Part shown: positions 34,208 to 45,149 of the stretch, one piece after another
Position numbering within the stretch: the stretch's first letter is position 1
Layout: each line of letters opens with the position of its first letter
Assembly: GCA_029891385.1 (NCBI GenBank)
Contig: CM057228.1
Span: 85,486,964 to 85,550,963, forward strand
Source: Erythroxylum novogranatense
Taxonomy: Eukaryota > Streptophyta > Magnoliopsida > Malpighiales > Erythroxylaceae
Length of the DNA: 64,000 nucleotides
Direction: 5' to 3'
Made by a program: the position numbers and the translations under genes
The notes under the pieces: generated by a model
Database searches by the model: none
What the model was told of the DNA's origin: nothing
The model's input: the letters and a program-made list of their open reading frames with translations, nothing else

Positions 34208-35487
34208 ATTGTTATGGATACCATTCCTTATCGACTGAAAAACGAAATAGTATTGGACTCTTTGGTATAGGCCTTCAGTATTGGCTGTACCGTTAGTTTC
34301 GATTAGTACTGGTCGATATTTAAAATATTGATCAAATACCAGCCAATACCATAAAAGTTGATAAATACAGGGACCAAATTTAAAAAAAAGAAAAAATTTT
34401 AACAAAACCTCCCCCACCGCATGTAGCCGCACACTCATGCCTCCCCTCTCTCCCTCCTTTCGTTTTTCTCTCTCTCACACTCTGTCACTCCCTGCCATTT
34501 TTCTCACTCCTCGCCCTTTTTGTCGCCGCCAACACCTCTCCACCGCTCCTCCCCACCTAAACCTCCTCCATCTGCTTACGATATGCTTCTCCAGTGTCCA
34601 CCTAAGCCTCCTCCCTCTGTGGCTCCTCTTGTTGCTCCTCGCCTCCCTGGCTCTCCCTCCACTCCACCGACTGCTCACCGCCTCCCCGACTCTGCCTCCT
34701 CTCCTCTCCTCCCTCCACGGCTCTGTCTACTGCTCACCGCCTCTTTGGCTCTCCCTCCTCTTCACTGGCTACTTACCACACTCTCTCCTCTCCTCCACCT
34801 GTCCACGCAACCCAGATTTGATTGGTTTTTCACTCGGCCTGACCCACCAAAGTTGACATTGTGATTTTTTGGGTGTATTTCAATTGCTTTTTTTCTACTC
34901 CTGAATTGTATTTGTGATTGTGAATGAGTTGGAATTGAATTGTGATTGTGATTGTTAATTGGATTTGTGATTTGTGAATGGTTTGATTGGAATTAAATGA
35001 TATTTATCTGGTTTTAGTTTAATTAAATTGAAGGCATAGTTTTTGTTTATCTGGTTTGGTGATATTTAGTAGTGAGAATATTAGTAGCAATACATTGAGA
35101 AACTTTCTCATTTATTTGGATTTGTACTTTCATGATACTAAAATTGATTAGTTAAGCTATTTTTAGATTTTAAGAAATTAAGCTAATTAACATACGATCG
35201 TTATACTCGATTAATAATAATTATATTATCCATATTAAATAGTTCAAGTGTTTATCATGTACGCCTAAAATTCATCCCAAATGGCAAATTACAGTGTTAA
35301 TTACCTTGCATGCATAAAGTATATAGTATAATATAGCAATAGACTATTTTATAATTTTTAAAAATTAGAGACTATTTTATAAATTTAAAATTTTACCTAA
35401 AATGATATCTGATATTAACTGATACTGATATAGTACCGTGCTAGAACTCAATCTGATATCAGGACCGGTATAGTATTCATAACATTG
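34208..35487. mobile_element. 1.28-kb TIR transposon with 9-bp duplication (MULE-like)
   Basis: The insert lies between perfect copies of AGTCTTTTC (34199-34207 and 35488-35496), and the interrupted copia frame resumes exactly when the insert and one copy are removed. The ends are short imperfect inverted repeats, TGTTATGGATAC on the left and the reverse complement of GTATTCATAACA on the right. A 9-bp duplication is typical of Mutator-like elements, though their inverted repeats are often longer. There is no transposase. A pyrimidine- and GC-rich block (34430-34830), unlike the AT-rich rest, could be captured host sequence. The 139-codon frame in it is of low complexity and I do not call it a gene. 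Confidence 0.65.
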
Positions 35488-36279
35488 AGTCTTTTCCTTT
35501 CACAGTGAACATATGCTTGTGAAATTATAGAGCGTCCTAGTATGACTAATTATAATCCTTTTTTTGACTTGGTTGATATAAAGGTTAAGTGATTTGATGG
35601 TTAATCTGGGCAGTGTCTTTGATCCTACATTATATCGACAATTAGCTAGTGCTCTTAAATACTTGACATTCCCTTGACCCGATATTAGTTTTGCCGTGCA
35701 GCAGGTACGTCGCTTTATGTATGAGCCTTGTGATTATCATTGTGCATTTTAAGTTACATTATGAGTGCTATTGATCATGGTCTTCAATTGTTTCACTCTC
35801 TGATTAAATGGTTTGACTATATACGCTGATGTTGATTGGCTGGTTGTTCTACTACTGGACATTCTACTTTTGACTATTATGTTTTTTTGGACTCTGGTCT
35901 CATTTCATGATCCTCCAAACATCAAGCCACCACCTCTCATTCTAGGGCTAAGGCTAAGTATTGCGAAGTTGCTAATAAAGTTATTGAAACCTGATGGATT
36001 CGTAACTTGCTACTGAAGTTGTATTGTCCCTTGCCTCGTGTCACTTTGGTATATTTTGATAATGTTAGTGCTGTTTGCCTCTCTTCTAATCCTGTCCAAT
36101 ATCAATGCACTACTGAGATTGATATTTATTTTGCGTGGGATAGGGTTGCTTTGGGTCACGTTCGAGTGCTTTATGTACAATCTTCTTACCATTATGTTAA
36201 TATTTTTACCAAGGGACTTCCTTCGCCGCCCTTCATTGACTTTTGATCCAGTGTACACGTTCGGCCTCCTCCTGCTGAT
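35488..36279 (+). pseudogene. Ty1/copia RT/RNase H relic, right part
   Basis: It continues the relic from 34207: YACEIIERA, GSVFDPTLYRQLASALKYLT (about 35610-35670), PDISFAVQQVRRFMYEP, then RNase H pieces (VYFDNVSAVCLSSNPVQ, about 36048-36098; YVNIFTKGLP, about 36192-36222). There are several stops and frameshifts. It ends in a proline-rich tail just before an LTR. Confidence 0.75.
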
Positions 36280-36485
36280 TGTTAGGGTACGCCAGAGTAC
36301 ATAGAATTATGTATTTTACATATTTTCTGTAAATCTATAATGTTGTAGGATATTCCCGTGACAGAGAGATACTGTATTGTACTATAAATATTGCGAGGGG
36401 GTTCAGTTTATTTGTAGTACTTACTTTTTATGTAGGGTTTGGGTGATGACAGTCCACTCCAGTATATGTCTTGTTATTCATAACA
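36280..36485 (+). repeat. Probable 3' LTR of the copia relic
   Basis: TGTTAGGGTACGCC begins a few bases after the pol tail and TTATTCATAACA ends it, giving about 206 bp with a TATA-like ACTATAAATATT near 36381. No second copy lies in the window, so the right edge is uncertain. Confidence 0.45.
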
Positions 36486-36575
36486 GGAAAATAGGATAAC
36501 AGGCCATCTTACGACAATTGGTACAAGTATAACCACATTTTCAAGATGGCAAGAGATCGAAATCCTATCCCTGCT

Positions 36576-36900
36576 CTAATTTTTGGCTCTAGGAATGAGG
36601 ACTAGAGGCTGTTCCTTGACTAAAGTTAAACCGAACTTTTCAGTCATGTCCAAGTTGGTTGCATCTAGCCCAGAGGGAAGAGACCAATAAAAGAAGTGAA
36701 GGAAGGAAGCAATTAGCAAAGTCACCTGCTTTGTAGCCATTGGTAGACTAGGGCAAATTCTCCATCCAGCACTGAAAGGTATGAACTCAAAATCATTCCC
36801 CTTGAGATCCACATTTGAGTCTACAAATCATTCTGGATTGAAGACTGATGGTTTTTTTCCAATTGTTGGGGTCCCTTCCTATTGCCCAGACGTTTACCAG
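36576..36900 (-). pseudogene. Cytochrome P450 pseudogene, C-terminal part
   Basis: The minus strand encodes NVWAIGRDPNNWKK from the insertion site. A run of seven A (about 36853-36859) adds one base and shifts the frame. The expected PERF motif is PE-stop-F. The frame DLKGNDFEFIPFSAGWRICP then runs to LIPRAKN and TAG at 36576. The haem loop FSAGWRICPS departs from FxxGxRxCxG: Trp replaces the conserved Arg, and the last Gly is Ser, although the Cys remains. It is a paralogue of the gene at 51654-53261. Upstream coding continues at 44093 beyond the copia insertion. Confidence 0.85.
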
Positions 36901-37168
36901 TGTAGATTTATAAGGACTAACCTTAATGCGGAAGTAATTTATCGATTCTTTATTTGACGGTTGGCTACTAGAGTCACCGATTAATCCACGCCTCAAACTC
37001 TAATCTTTAATGGTGTGATTCTCGTGAACAAAAACGAAGAAGAATGAAAAGAGTTTTAGAATAAAAGGAGTTTTCCTCTTGGAAAAATTATCTAAAGGTA
37101 ATAGTCATGTCCTCCTTTTATATGAGGACGATAACCGTCGGAAGTTACTTCTTGTGTAACTTCCAACA
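36901..37168 (-). repeat. 3' LTR of the copia element
   Basis: It is 268 bp, on minus TGTTGGAAGTTACAC to CCTTATAAATCTACA. A minus TATA box (CATATAAAA, 37116-37124) lies upstream of a GGAGTTTTCC(T)CTTGG inverted repeat. The PPT (CTGAGTGGGAGT on minus) abuts at 37169-37180. Confidence 0.92.
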
Positions 37169-37180
37169 ACTCCCACTCAG

Positions 37181-38197
37181 CCACATAAGCCACGAGTTTC
37201 ATCTTCTCCCTAAATATCATGTGTCATACTGAGAATGAGGCGTGCGACCATTTAAAAAATCAGTAGTGTTATATTAAGTCACCATCTAACTAACATAACA
37301 CTTTCATATAGTCGTGATACCCCAAATCATCCAAAATATCACCGAACGCATACACTATCCCTTTATGCTCATAGATATATCATATGATTATACACCAAGT
37401 ATAATCGCCCGGGCTGATATGGTGATGAAGGAAAAAATTATTCCTTAGACACTCATAGTAATCCATCTTAGCTTAACTGCTTTCTCAACGTGCTCCATTG
37501 GACTGTATACAATTTAGCTCTTGGAAAAACACACTAAAGTAGTAACATCAAGCCTTGAATTCATATAATAGTTCTAAGTCAAAGGGTTTCATTTGATTAG
37601 ACATTAAAGTCTATGGGATCATACAATGACAGAGAAAGGGATTTAACTATCATTCCACAAGAGGGTCGTTATATAGCACACACAGTATGAAATGTGTGTC
37701 ATAGCTTAACTCCCACTAAGTTGGGCATGTCACTCTTTTATGCTATGCAAATCACGAATCTAGCTTTACTTAAAAACTAATCCGATCCACTAGATTAACA
37801 TACCTAATGCTAATCTTGACACTCAAGATTTGGCTTTAAGGCTTCAATATGAAATCTAAAATTTTCGCATCCGACTCATCAGAGTCTCATCTTAGACTTA
37901 CTAAGGTGACTATTCAAATATAAAAACTTATCATATATACTACACAAGTATGAAGATAATACAATATTACATACACTCAATATTAATATTGTGAAGTCTC
38001 ATCCTACTCGCTACTCAAGCGTTAGGGTGATTGCCTGTATGATAAGATCAATCAAAAGCCTAATGTGTGGTGACATTACAATGTGCCTTATCATGTACTT
38101 TACGTATCAATGAACATTTGAGAAATAAACTTTTATTAAAAAAAATTACAAATGAAAGCATGTCCATTATACAACAAGATATAACCCAATGGAAAAA
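37181..38197 (-). other. 1-kb spacer between RNase H and PPT of the copia element
   Basis: No gene was seen. It is clearly homologous along its length to 4520-5540 in the truncated copy: matching blocks include the region of GTGTTATGTTAGTTAGATGG and one with TTTGGATGATTTGGGGTA. Conservation of a non-coding stretch between two copies suggests it is part of the family rather than a chance insertion. Confidence 0.7.
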
Positions 38198-39775
38198 CTA
38201 AACCCTACGTAAACCTAAACTCATCACATGAGCCTTAAACGAATCTCGAGGAATAGGTTTCGTTAAGGGATCAGCTACCATCTTATTAGTAGATATATAC
38301 TTTATAGCAATCTCTTTATTTTTTATGGCGTCTCTTACAAAATGATAACACCTTTTGATATGCTTAGATTTTCTATGAAACTTCGGATCTTTAACAAACT
38401 GTATGGCTGCAGTGTTGTCAAATAACATTTCAACAGGATCATTAACTTTAGGAGTAAGATTAAGATTCTGGAGAAAACTTCTCAACCATATTGCCTCCTG
38501 AGTGGCAAGACAACAAGCAACGTATTCTGCTTCCATTGTTGATAATGATATACAATCTTGCTTCTTGCTGCACCAAGATATGACTCCTCCTCCCAAGGTG
38601 AAAACATATCCTGAGGTTGACCTAGACTCATCTGGGTCACCACTCCAATCGGCATCCGAATATCCCCTTAACCTTAAATCCCCGCCTTGATAGCAAAGGA
38701 CCAGGTCTGAAGTACCACGAAGGTGGCGAAAAATTCTTTTGACTGCTTGCCAATGAGCAGGTCCTGGGTTACTTTGGTAACGACTTACCAAACTAGCCAC
38801 AAAGCAAATGTCAGGCCGTGTACACAACATAGCATACATTAAGCTTCCTACGGCACTAGCATAGGGAACATTACTCATTTTTTCTTTTTCCTTATCTGTT
38901 TTAGGGCATTGATCAAGACTCAAGGTAAGACCCTTTTCAACTAGAGTGTCAACGGGTTTGGAATAATGCATTCGAAAACGTTCCAAGATTTTATTAGCAT
39001 ACGCTTCCTGACTTAAACCAAGGAGCTTCTTGGGATGATTTCTAGTTATTTCCACACCTAGGACATACCTAGCTTCACCCATGTCCTTCATATCAAAAAC
39101 AGAGGGCAACCACTCTTTAGTGGTCTTGAGCATCTCCATATTATTTCCGGCTAGTAATATGTCATCAACATACAAAGTAAGAAACAAAATTCCACTTGTT
39201 TTTCTCTTGACATACACACAATGGTCTTCTGAAATCATGACTAAGCCAAAAGAAGTAATGGCTTCATGGAATCTGAAATACCACGATCTGGAAAACTGTT
39301 TGAGACCATATATGCATCTTTTACGACGACACACTTTGTCTTCTTGACCTTTTGATACAAAACCAATAGGTTGATTCATATAAATCTCTTCCTCAAGGTT
39401 ACCATTGAGGAAAGCAGTCTTTATATCCATTTGAAACAACTCCAGGACCAAATGGGCAACCAGAGCCAGAAGTAAGCGAATAGAGGCAAATCTCACCACA
39501 GGAGAAAATGTCTCTTCATAGTCTATACCCTCTATTTGGGTATAGCCTTTCGCTAACAAACGGGACTTGAACTTGTCGATCGTTCCATCCGACTTACATT
39601 TTATCTTGAAAACCCACATGTTTCCAATGGAATTTCGTTGGAGCGGAAGATCAACTAGTTCCCAAACCTGATTTCGTGTCATTGAGTCCATTTCATCCCT
39701 CATGGCATCCATCCACTCTGTGTGGTTAGGTGAATCAACAGCCTCTTGAAAAGAGGTTGGCTCTTCAATTTCCAA
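38198..39775 (-). CDS. pol: Copia reverse transcriptase/RNase H, long open frame
   Basis: This is a 525-codon open frame, the longest in the window. It begins in the RT N-terminal region (EWMDAMRDEMDSM, NQVWELVDLP) and contains KSRLLAKGYTQIEGIDY, MDIKTAFLNG, YGLKQFSRSWYFRF and catalytic LYVDDILLAG (about 39152-39180). RNase H follows with SDADWSGD, STMEAEYVA and FDNTAAIQF, ending at the C-terminal TKPIPRDSFKAHVMSLGL. The start Met is only the first in the frame; the real product is a gag-pol polyprotein and a frameshift lies between this frame and integrase (39776-39859). The catalytic residues look intact, so the domain could have been active recently. Confidence 0.9.
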   Translation of the reverse strand: MEIEEPTSFQEAVDSPNHTEWMDAMRDEMDSMTRNQVWELVDLPLQRNSIGNMWVFKIKCKSDGTIDKFKSRLLAKGYTQIEGIDYEETFSPVVRFASIRLLLALVAHLVLELFQMDIKTAFLNGNLEEEIYMNQPIGFVSKGQEDKVCRRKRCIYGLKQFSRSWYFRFHEAITSFGLVMISEDHCVYVKRKTSGILFLTLYVDDILLAGNNMEMLKTTKEWLPSVFDMKDMGEARYVLGVEITRNHPKKLLGLSQEAYANKILERFRMHYSKPVDTLVEKGLTLSLDQCPKTDKEKEKMSNVPYASAVGSLMYAMLCTRPDICFVASLVSRYQSNPGPAHWQAVKRIFRHLRGTSDLVLCYQGGDLRLRGYSDADWSGDPDESRSTSGYVFTLGGGVISWCSKKQDCISLSTMEAEYVACCLATQEAIWLRSFLQNLNLTPKVNDPVEMLFDNTAAIQFVKDPKFHRKSKHIKRCYHFVRDAIKNKEIAIKYISTNKMVADPLTKPIPRDSFKAHVMSLGLRRV

Positions 39776-39858
39776 AGGAGAACAAAGGAATATTTCCTCT
39801 TCGATTTGAAAATATCTTCGAGGAATTCTTCCACGCTCACTTCGTCGAAGTCTAGGAC

Positions 39859-41565
39859 CTACATGTATCTACCCTGATTCAGGATCTCTCCCTTATCTCT
39901 TGGAGATGTGGGGTCTGGATCATGGTGAGAACCACTCCCACTATCCCCTTGAGATGTGAGATTTGGAACATGTAGACTATCTACAGGTTCGTGGTTGAGA
40001 GATGGAAGACGGACCTCATTCTCAAATTGGTTCTCTGGGGCATAAAAAATATTGGTGACTTGGCGAGTAACTAAATTCTCCCCCTCAGTGAGAGTATCCG
40101 GTTGTAACTCATACAAATCTAGGTCATTTTTTATTTCACCTATGCTTGGGAACTCATCCTCAAGAAACTCTACATTGCGGGAAGCAATTTCTGTCATGCC
40201 ACCATTCGGGTGCTCACCATACATAACATACCCTTTAGAATGTTCGGGGTATCTTATAAACACCATTTTAGTGGCTTTTGGACCAAGTTTCCTATGTTTA
40301 TGAGTTGGGTTATGTACATAACCAGCCGAACCCTATGGGCGCAAATGATCTAAAGAGGGCTGTCTTCCATTCCATAACTCATATGGAGTGGCGGGTACAC
40401 TTTTACTTGGCACACGGTTAAGAATATAAGTTGCCGTGAGCAACGCATCTCCCCAAAAACTAATTGGAAGATGAGCGTGTGCCATCATTGACCTGACCAT
40501 GTCAAGCAATGTTCGATTCCTACGCTCTGCAACACCGTTTTGTTGTGGAGTTCAAGGAATTGTTAGTTGTCTTATTATACCCTTTTTTTTACAAAAATCT
40601 TTGAACATATCAGATAGATATTCTCGACCATGATCAGTCCGAAGAGTTTTAACTCTTCTTTCCAATCGTGTCTCAACTTCAGTTATAAAACGTTTAAACA
40701 CATCAAGCGCTTCATAACGATGAGCTAAAAGATACATATATCCATAGCGCGAATAGTCATCAATTAAAGTGAGAAAATATATAGCCCTATGACGTGCTTT
40801 AACATTCACGGGTCCGCAAATATCATAGTGAATAAGCTCTAAAGATTTAGACACCCTTGAAGCCTTACCAAAAGGTTTTGCGGTTGCCGTACCAGCTAAA
40901 CATGACTCACATCTAGGCAACTTAACCTTTGTGAGTCGGTCTAAAAGACCTTCTTTAGCTAGCCGACTCAATCTATCTTGGCCAATATGACCAAGTCTAG
41001 CATGCCATTTAATAGATTCAGAATCAGGATCAAAATATGAAACATAAATAGAAGATGAATTATCATAACAAGCAATCAAATCAAGAATTAGAAAATTGTT
41101 TTTCAATGTAGCATGGCCAAAAATATTGCCATTATACATAATATCCAATCCATAATGATTAGAACTAAAAACGAATCCTGATTTCATTAAAGTTACAAGC
41201 GACACAAGGCAACAACGCACCCCAGGTGCATAGAGAGCATCATGAAGGAGCAAAGTATGTCCTCCACATAACTTGACCTGGTATGTCCCTATTCCTAAGA
41301 CATCTTCTTCACTACCGTTTCCTAACACGACAGTTTGTGAACCCACCAGATACCGATGAAAGTCCACATAGCCAGCTCGATCCCGAACTATGTGCTTGCT
41401 TGCTCCCGTATCTACAATCCAATTAGGAAGAGAATTAGCAACTAATGCATGAGAACAAACATACAAATTAGGAGTTATAGATAAGAAAGGTACCTTCTTA
41501 GGTTCAGGACAATCCCGAGCAAAATGACCTTTCTTTCCACAATTATAGCACTTCACATGTGCCAT
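39859..41565 (-). pseudogene. pol: Copia nucleocapsid knuckle, protease and integrase, two stops
   Basis: One minus frame starts with the CCHC knuckle CYNCGKKGHFARDC. It passes through the aspartic protease (NWIVDTGASKHI, catalytic DTGA) and the integrase HHCC finger (HARLGHIG, then CESCLAG), and then the core (YDICGPV, TLIDDYSRYGYMYL, RTDHGREY). It is broken by TGA at 40552-40554 where IPGTPQQNG would be expected, and by TAG at 40333-40335 (a Trp position). It ends with the acidic tail before RT. Another frameshift separates it from gag. Confidence 0.88.
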
Positions 41566-41588
41566 GTTTTCTCTCCTCGCCTTTAGCC

Positions 41589-42362
41589 TCAGGCTTTTGA
41601 TAATATGACCTTTGGTCCATTCCTTTGAGGAGGCCGAAAACCTTTTCTTTTACCTCGTTTGGTATTGTGGCCTTTTGGTCCTTTGCTTTTAGCAACAAGG
41701 GCCACATTGGAGGAGTCTGATGCTTTTAAGCGATCATCCTCCATTTCGAGGTGCCTAGTGATCTCTGAAAGGGTTTTGACATTTTCATTATATGTCAAAA
41801 CAAGTTTCACATTCTTCCAGTGCTCAGTATGATCTGGAAGAGCCCGAATCACATTCAGGACTTGCTCCTCTTCAGAGATAGCCTAGCCAGCTGCCTTAAG
41901 ATCACGAACCATTGCACACATGGTTCATAAATGTTCAACCATAGTACGAGTCGTATTAATCTCGTAGTTCATCCATTTAAGGTGCAAAGCACGAAGCCTT
42001 GTAGCGGATGTTTGACCAAAAGTGATCTTAAGTTTGTCCCACATGTCCTTAGCAGTGGGACAATCCTCAAATTCTCCAATTAGATCATCATGCATGAAAT
42101 ACAACATAGTATAACATGCCTTACGATTCTTTTTGGACCAATCTGCATAAGCCTTTAAGGATGCTTGATATTGCTCACTAGCAGTATCAATATCGTCTCC
42201 ATCTTTGTCGTTGACTAAAGGCGGAGTCATTATTAGGGTCAAATATTCGAGCAATTCTCGTTCATTTAGAAGATACTGAATCTTCCTCTGCCACATATCA
42301 TAATTGGACCCATCCAATTTTTCAGTGGTAGACAAATCACCGATCAAGATTTTATTTGCCAT
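41589..42362 (-). pseudogene. gag: Copia gag, two in-frame stops
   Basis: I place the start at 42362 (MANKILIGDLS) rather than the upstream Met at 42398. KLDGSNYDMWQRKIQYLL at the N-terminus and MWDKLKITFG with MNYEINTTRTMVEHL are copia gag (UBN2-type) signatures. Stops TGA and TAG occur at about 41923 and 41886, at positions that read as Arg or Gln codons after a C-to-T change. The frame ends in a basic stretch (KSKGPKGHNTKRGKRKGF) and shifts before the zinc knuckle at 41565. Confidence 0.85.
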
Positions 42363-42398
42363 CTCTACAAGTATATATAAACATGATATAAGGCACAT

Positions 42399-43878
42399 TT
42401 CTATTAATTAAATTATCAAAAAATTCGTAATTCACATCGTATGATCGAAAATTTCGCTAAGCTCATATTCATCTCATACAAAAAAATGAACTAGGAATTT
42501 CTATAATTTAATTAAACTATTTTAATTTGACATGTCACAAAAATGCCAAAAATAAAGAATATGTAAAACTAATTTATATACAAAATTATATAAAACTCAT
42601 TTATATAATATTATTTGAAATATAATACAAAATTACTCATCAATCATATTTATGAAATATTTCAAATAAAACACATTCAAGCCATTTATCAATATAAACT
42701 CACATATGCTTATGATAAACTCAAGCATGTTTCAGTTATATGTACAAATAAAACAAGCAAAATAATATTTACATAAAGGTACATGCTTATAAAAATGTTT
42801 TCGGTTTTCTATCAAAAGATTTAACTGAGCACGAACAATCGTGAACAATCATTAATTTGCAAACGTTTATTACGCATGAACACCCGTTAACACACAAATC
42901 GTTTGAAACAAACCAAAGCAAAATTGAGAAGTTTCAACGTGGATGTTTTTCAGTGAAACTACTTAACGCATTAAATGCGTTTGTATAGGGGTTACACCTG
43001 CATGAAGACTTAAAATCACGCACAAAAACCTTCACTGTGATAGTTTCACAGAAAAGCCAATGCTCTTCTTCATGTAATAAAGATAAGAAAAGAAAACCCA
43101 TTTGTTATTCATGCATTTACTCTCTTATTTGTATCACCGTACGGACACAAAAATCAAGGAAGCCAAACATTTCCTTCATACGTGTTGTTTCAAACGTTCC
43201 TTTCTTAATTCGTACAACACTCATTAAATGCATTTATCGTATCAAACAAAAACAATGTTGATGCATTTACTGTGCACAACTGTATGAATAACATTAATGG
43301 AGTTTATGCTGTTAACCATTGGTCAACAAGAAGGAAAGCTTTCGGTTCGTAAAACCAAATATGAAATAAAACCAAGACCTGTTAAAACTTTTTTTTTTCA
43401 TGCATTTAATGTACAGAGTCATCACCATACATACACGAAAGTCAAGGAGAACTTTTGTTCCTCGTTATGCACTTCCTTTCTATTGAACATATGAACAAGA
43501 TTTAAAGCCTTTAATGGACACTCTCATGCATCATACAAACACGAAAATCAAGAAATCAATCAAGAAATCTTCATGCATAAAGCCTTTTTAACCTTTGGTC
43601 TCTTTCTTTAAGCAAAGGAACATATGAGAGAAGGCTTTAAAGATGAAAGAAACAAATTTTCGGTTTCCGTGTCATGCATTTTGAAGGAACAACTTTCTCG
43701 GTGGAAATCTATGAACTTTTAACATAAGTCTCTGTTACGTACGCACTCTTCTTCCTTGACGCTTAATGCGTAAACAACATGAAAAATTTGCGGTTCCGTA
43801 AAAACAAGTTCATCAACAGAAACCAAGATAACGTATGAACACAACAAATGCCGCAAATCAATGGTAAACATAAAATCT
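42399..43878 (-). other. Long untranslated leader of the copia element
   Basis: About 1.5 kb lies between the primer site and gag, AT-rich and without a recognised frame. It includes repeated GAAATTTGTTTC-like and TGCATTTAATG words (for example near 43260, 43400 and 43510). It could hold packaging or translation signals; none is identified. Confidence 0.7.
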
Positions 43879-43891
43879 GGCTCTGATACCA
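43879..43891 (-). other. Primer binding site, tRNA-iMet
   Basis: On minus TGGTATCAGAGCC, 1 bp after the 5' LTR, complementary to the initiator tRNA 3' end. Confidence 0.9.
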
Positions 43892-43892
43892 A

Positions 43893-44092
43893 TGTAGATT
43901 TATAAGGACTAACCTTAATGCGGAAGTAATTGATCAATTCTTTATTTGACGGTTAGCACTAGAGTCACCGATTAGTCCACGTCTCAAACTATAATCTTTA
44001 ATGGTGTGATTCTCGTGAACAAAAACGAACAAGAATGAAAAGAGTTTTAGAATAATAACCATCAGAAGTTACTTCTTGTGTAACTTCCAACA
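43893..44092 (-). repeat. 5' LTR of the copia element, promoter deleted
   Basis: It is 200 bp with the same ends as the 3' LTR, but lacks the segment equivalent to about 37060-37130, which holds the TATA box and the inverted repeat. The element probably cannot be transcribed from its own LTR now. Confidence 0.9.
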
Positions 44093-45010
44093 ACCAGTAT
44101 CTGAGAGTTCTTTGGAATGGTATAGTTCATGACTTGACATGTTTCGAGGGCACGGTGAGGAAGGAGAAGTGGGGCGGGAGGATGTAACCTCAGGGTTTCC
44201 TTGATGCAAGCCTGCAAACATGTCAGATGAGGTAGATGGGATTCTTTAACCATGCTATCCTTGTTCACTTCTCTTGCAATTTCTTCTTGAACTTTCTTCA
44301 TGTGTCAGGGATTCTTCATTAGTTCCGCCATTGTCCACTCAATTGTTGAACTACTTGTGTCTGTCCCAGCAGCGAACATTTCCTGCAAATCCGTACTATG
44401 TAATGGGAACGACAACAACACAAGCTGTAGTTTGTGTTTGAAATGAAAATTCCCGTTTCTCTGAAAATTTGCATAAATAAAACTTTCTTGCATAATGAGT
44501 GCAGTAAATTGCAGAATGAGAAAAGTTTCCCAGGAAAAAGCTGATGTAAGTCAATTTTCTACAATGTTTTTACAATAGAACTTAGAAGGATTGAACAGCT
44601 AGTCTAATATAAGAATGTGAGGGTATCTTTCCTAAATATCGTTCCTAAGTCCTGCTAAGCCATAGCTTAAATGCAGTATGAGAGAGGTGGAGAGTAATAG
44701 GTGATAGGGCAAACCATAAGCATCGCATTGATTTGATCGTCAATAGAACCAAAATTGATTAGAGCATCAAGAAAGTCCACTTGGTTTGGAGCATCATTGC
44801 TTTTTTTGATTCTCCTTTCTTTAATGGTGGCTTCCCACTTTTCATAAGATCTCATATTCAATTCCATACTCTTCTTTCGCATACCTTGCAAATCAAATCG
44901 ACCTAATATTGGAAATCTTGAAGGGGCCTCCTTGATGATCGAAGAAAGCACCTTCTCCACGCTGCCTGGAAATTAGATGCTCTGTTTCAAAACATTCTTC
45001 AAACACTTGC
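44093..45010 (-). pseudogene. Cytochrome P450 pseudogene, middle part
   Basis: From high to low coordinates, minus-strand pieces read SRFPILGRFDLQGMRKK and FLDALINFGSIDDQIN (44700-44915), then after a gap of about 300 bp (probably the intron) EMFAAGTDTSSSTIEWTMAE (I-helix, 44320-44380). An in-frame TGA follows NP near 44304, where the intact gene has PDHMKK. The reading resumes as SHLPHLTCLQACIKETLRLH (ExxR of the K-helix) and stops at NSQILV at the copia insertion. The first half of exon 1 is not visible beyond about 45010. It is clearly paralogous to 51654-53261. Confidence 0.85.
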
Positions 45011-45120
45011 TCTACTGTTCACGTCAGCTTCCAAGGGAATGTGAATATTGTTGATAGTTTGATTTTGTTATTTGCAATGCTCTCTCAAAATGTAAATAAA
45101 ACTTAATGGCTGAGTTAATG

Positions 45121-45149
45121 TGTTTGTAAGAATTTGGTGTATTTGTGAA
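45121..45149 (+). repeat. Left copy of a 29-bp direct repeat flanking element C
   Basis: It begins TGTTTGTAAG and ends ATTTGTGAA; an identical copy is at 48833-48861. It is too long for the 5-bp duplication made by copia integrases. Confidence 0.9.

Larger units (their letters stand above)
36901..44092 (-). mobile_element. Complete Ty1/copia retrotransposon inside a P450 exon
   Basis: A 7.19-kb element has short LTRs (3' LTR 36901-37168, 5' LTR 43893-44092), an iMet primer site (43879-43891), gag, protease/integrase, RT/RNase H and a PPT (37169-37180). The duplication ACCAG is perfect at 36896-36900 and 44093-44097. The leader (about 1.5 kb) and the spacer between RNase H and LTR (about 1 kb) are unusually long for LTRs of 200-270 bp. 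RT/RNase H is one open frame of 525 codons; gag and integrase have stops and frameshifts. The 5' LTR has lost its TATA region. Related to the fragment at 4287-5833. Confidence 0.93.

Noticed and set aside
34437..34864. Overlapping frames of 139 and 114 codons
   Set aside because: They lie in one CT-rich, low-complexity block and consist of Pro, Ser and Leu runs in every frame. Composition explains their length.
45121..45149. 29-bp repeat as an ordinary LTR target duplication
   Set aside because: Copia elements here make 5 bp, and this element has an inverted end. I treat it as a product of another mechanism.
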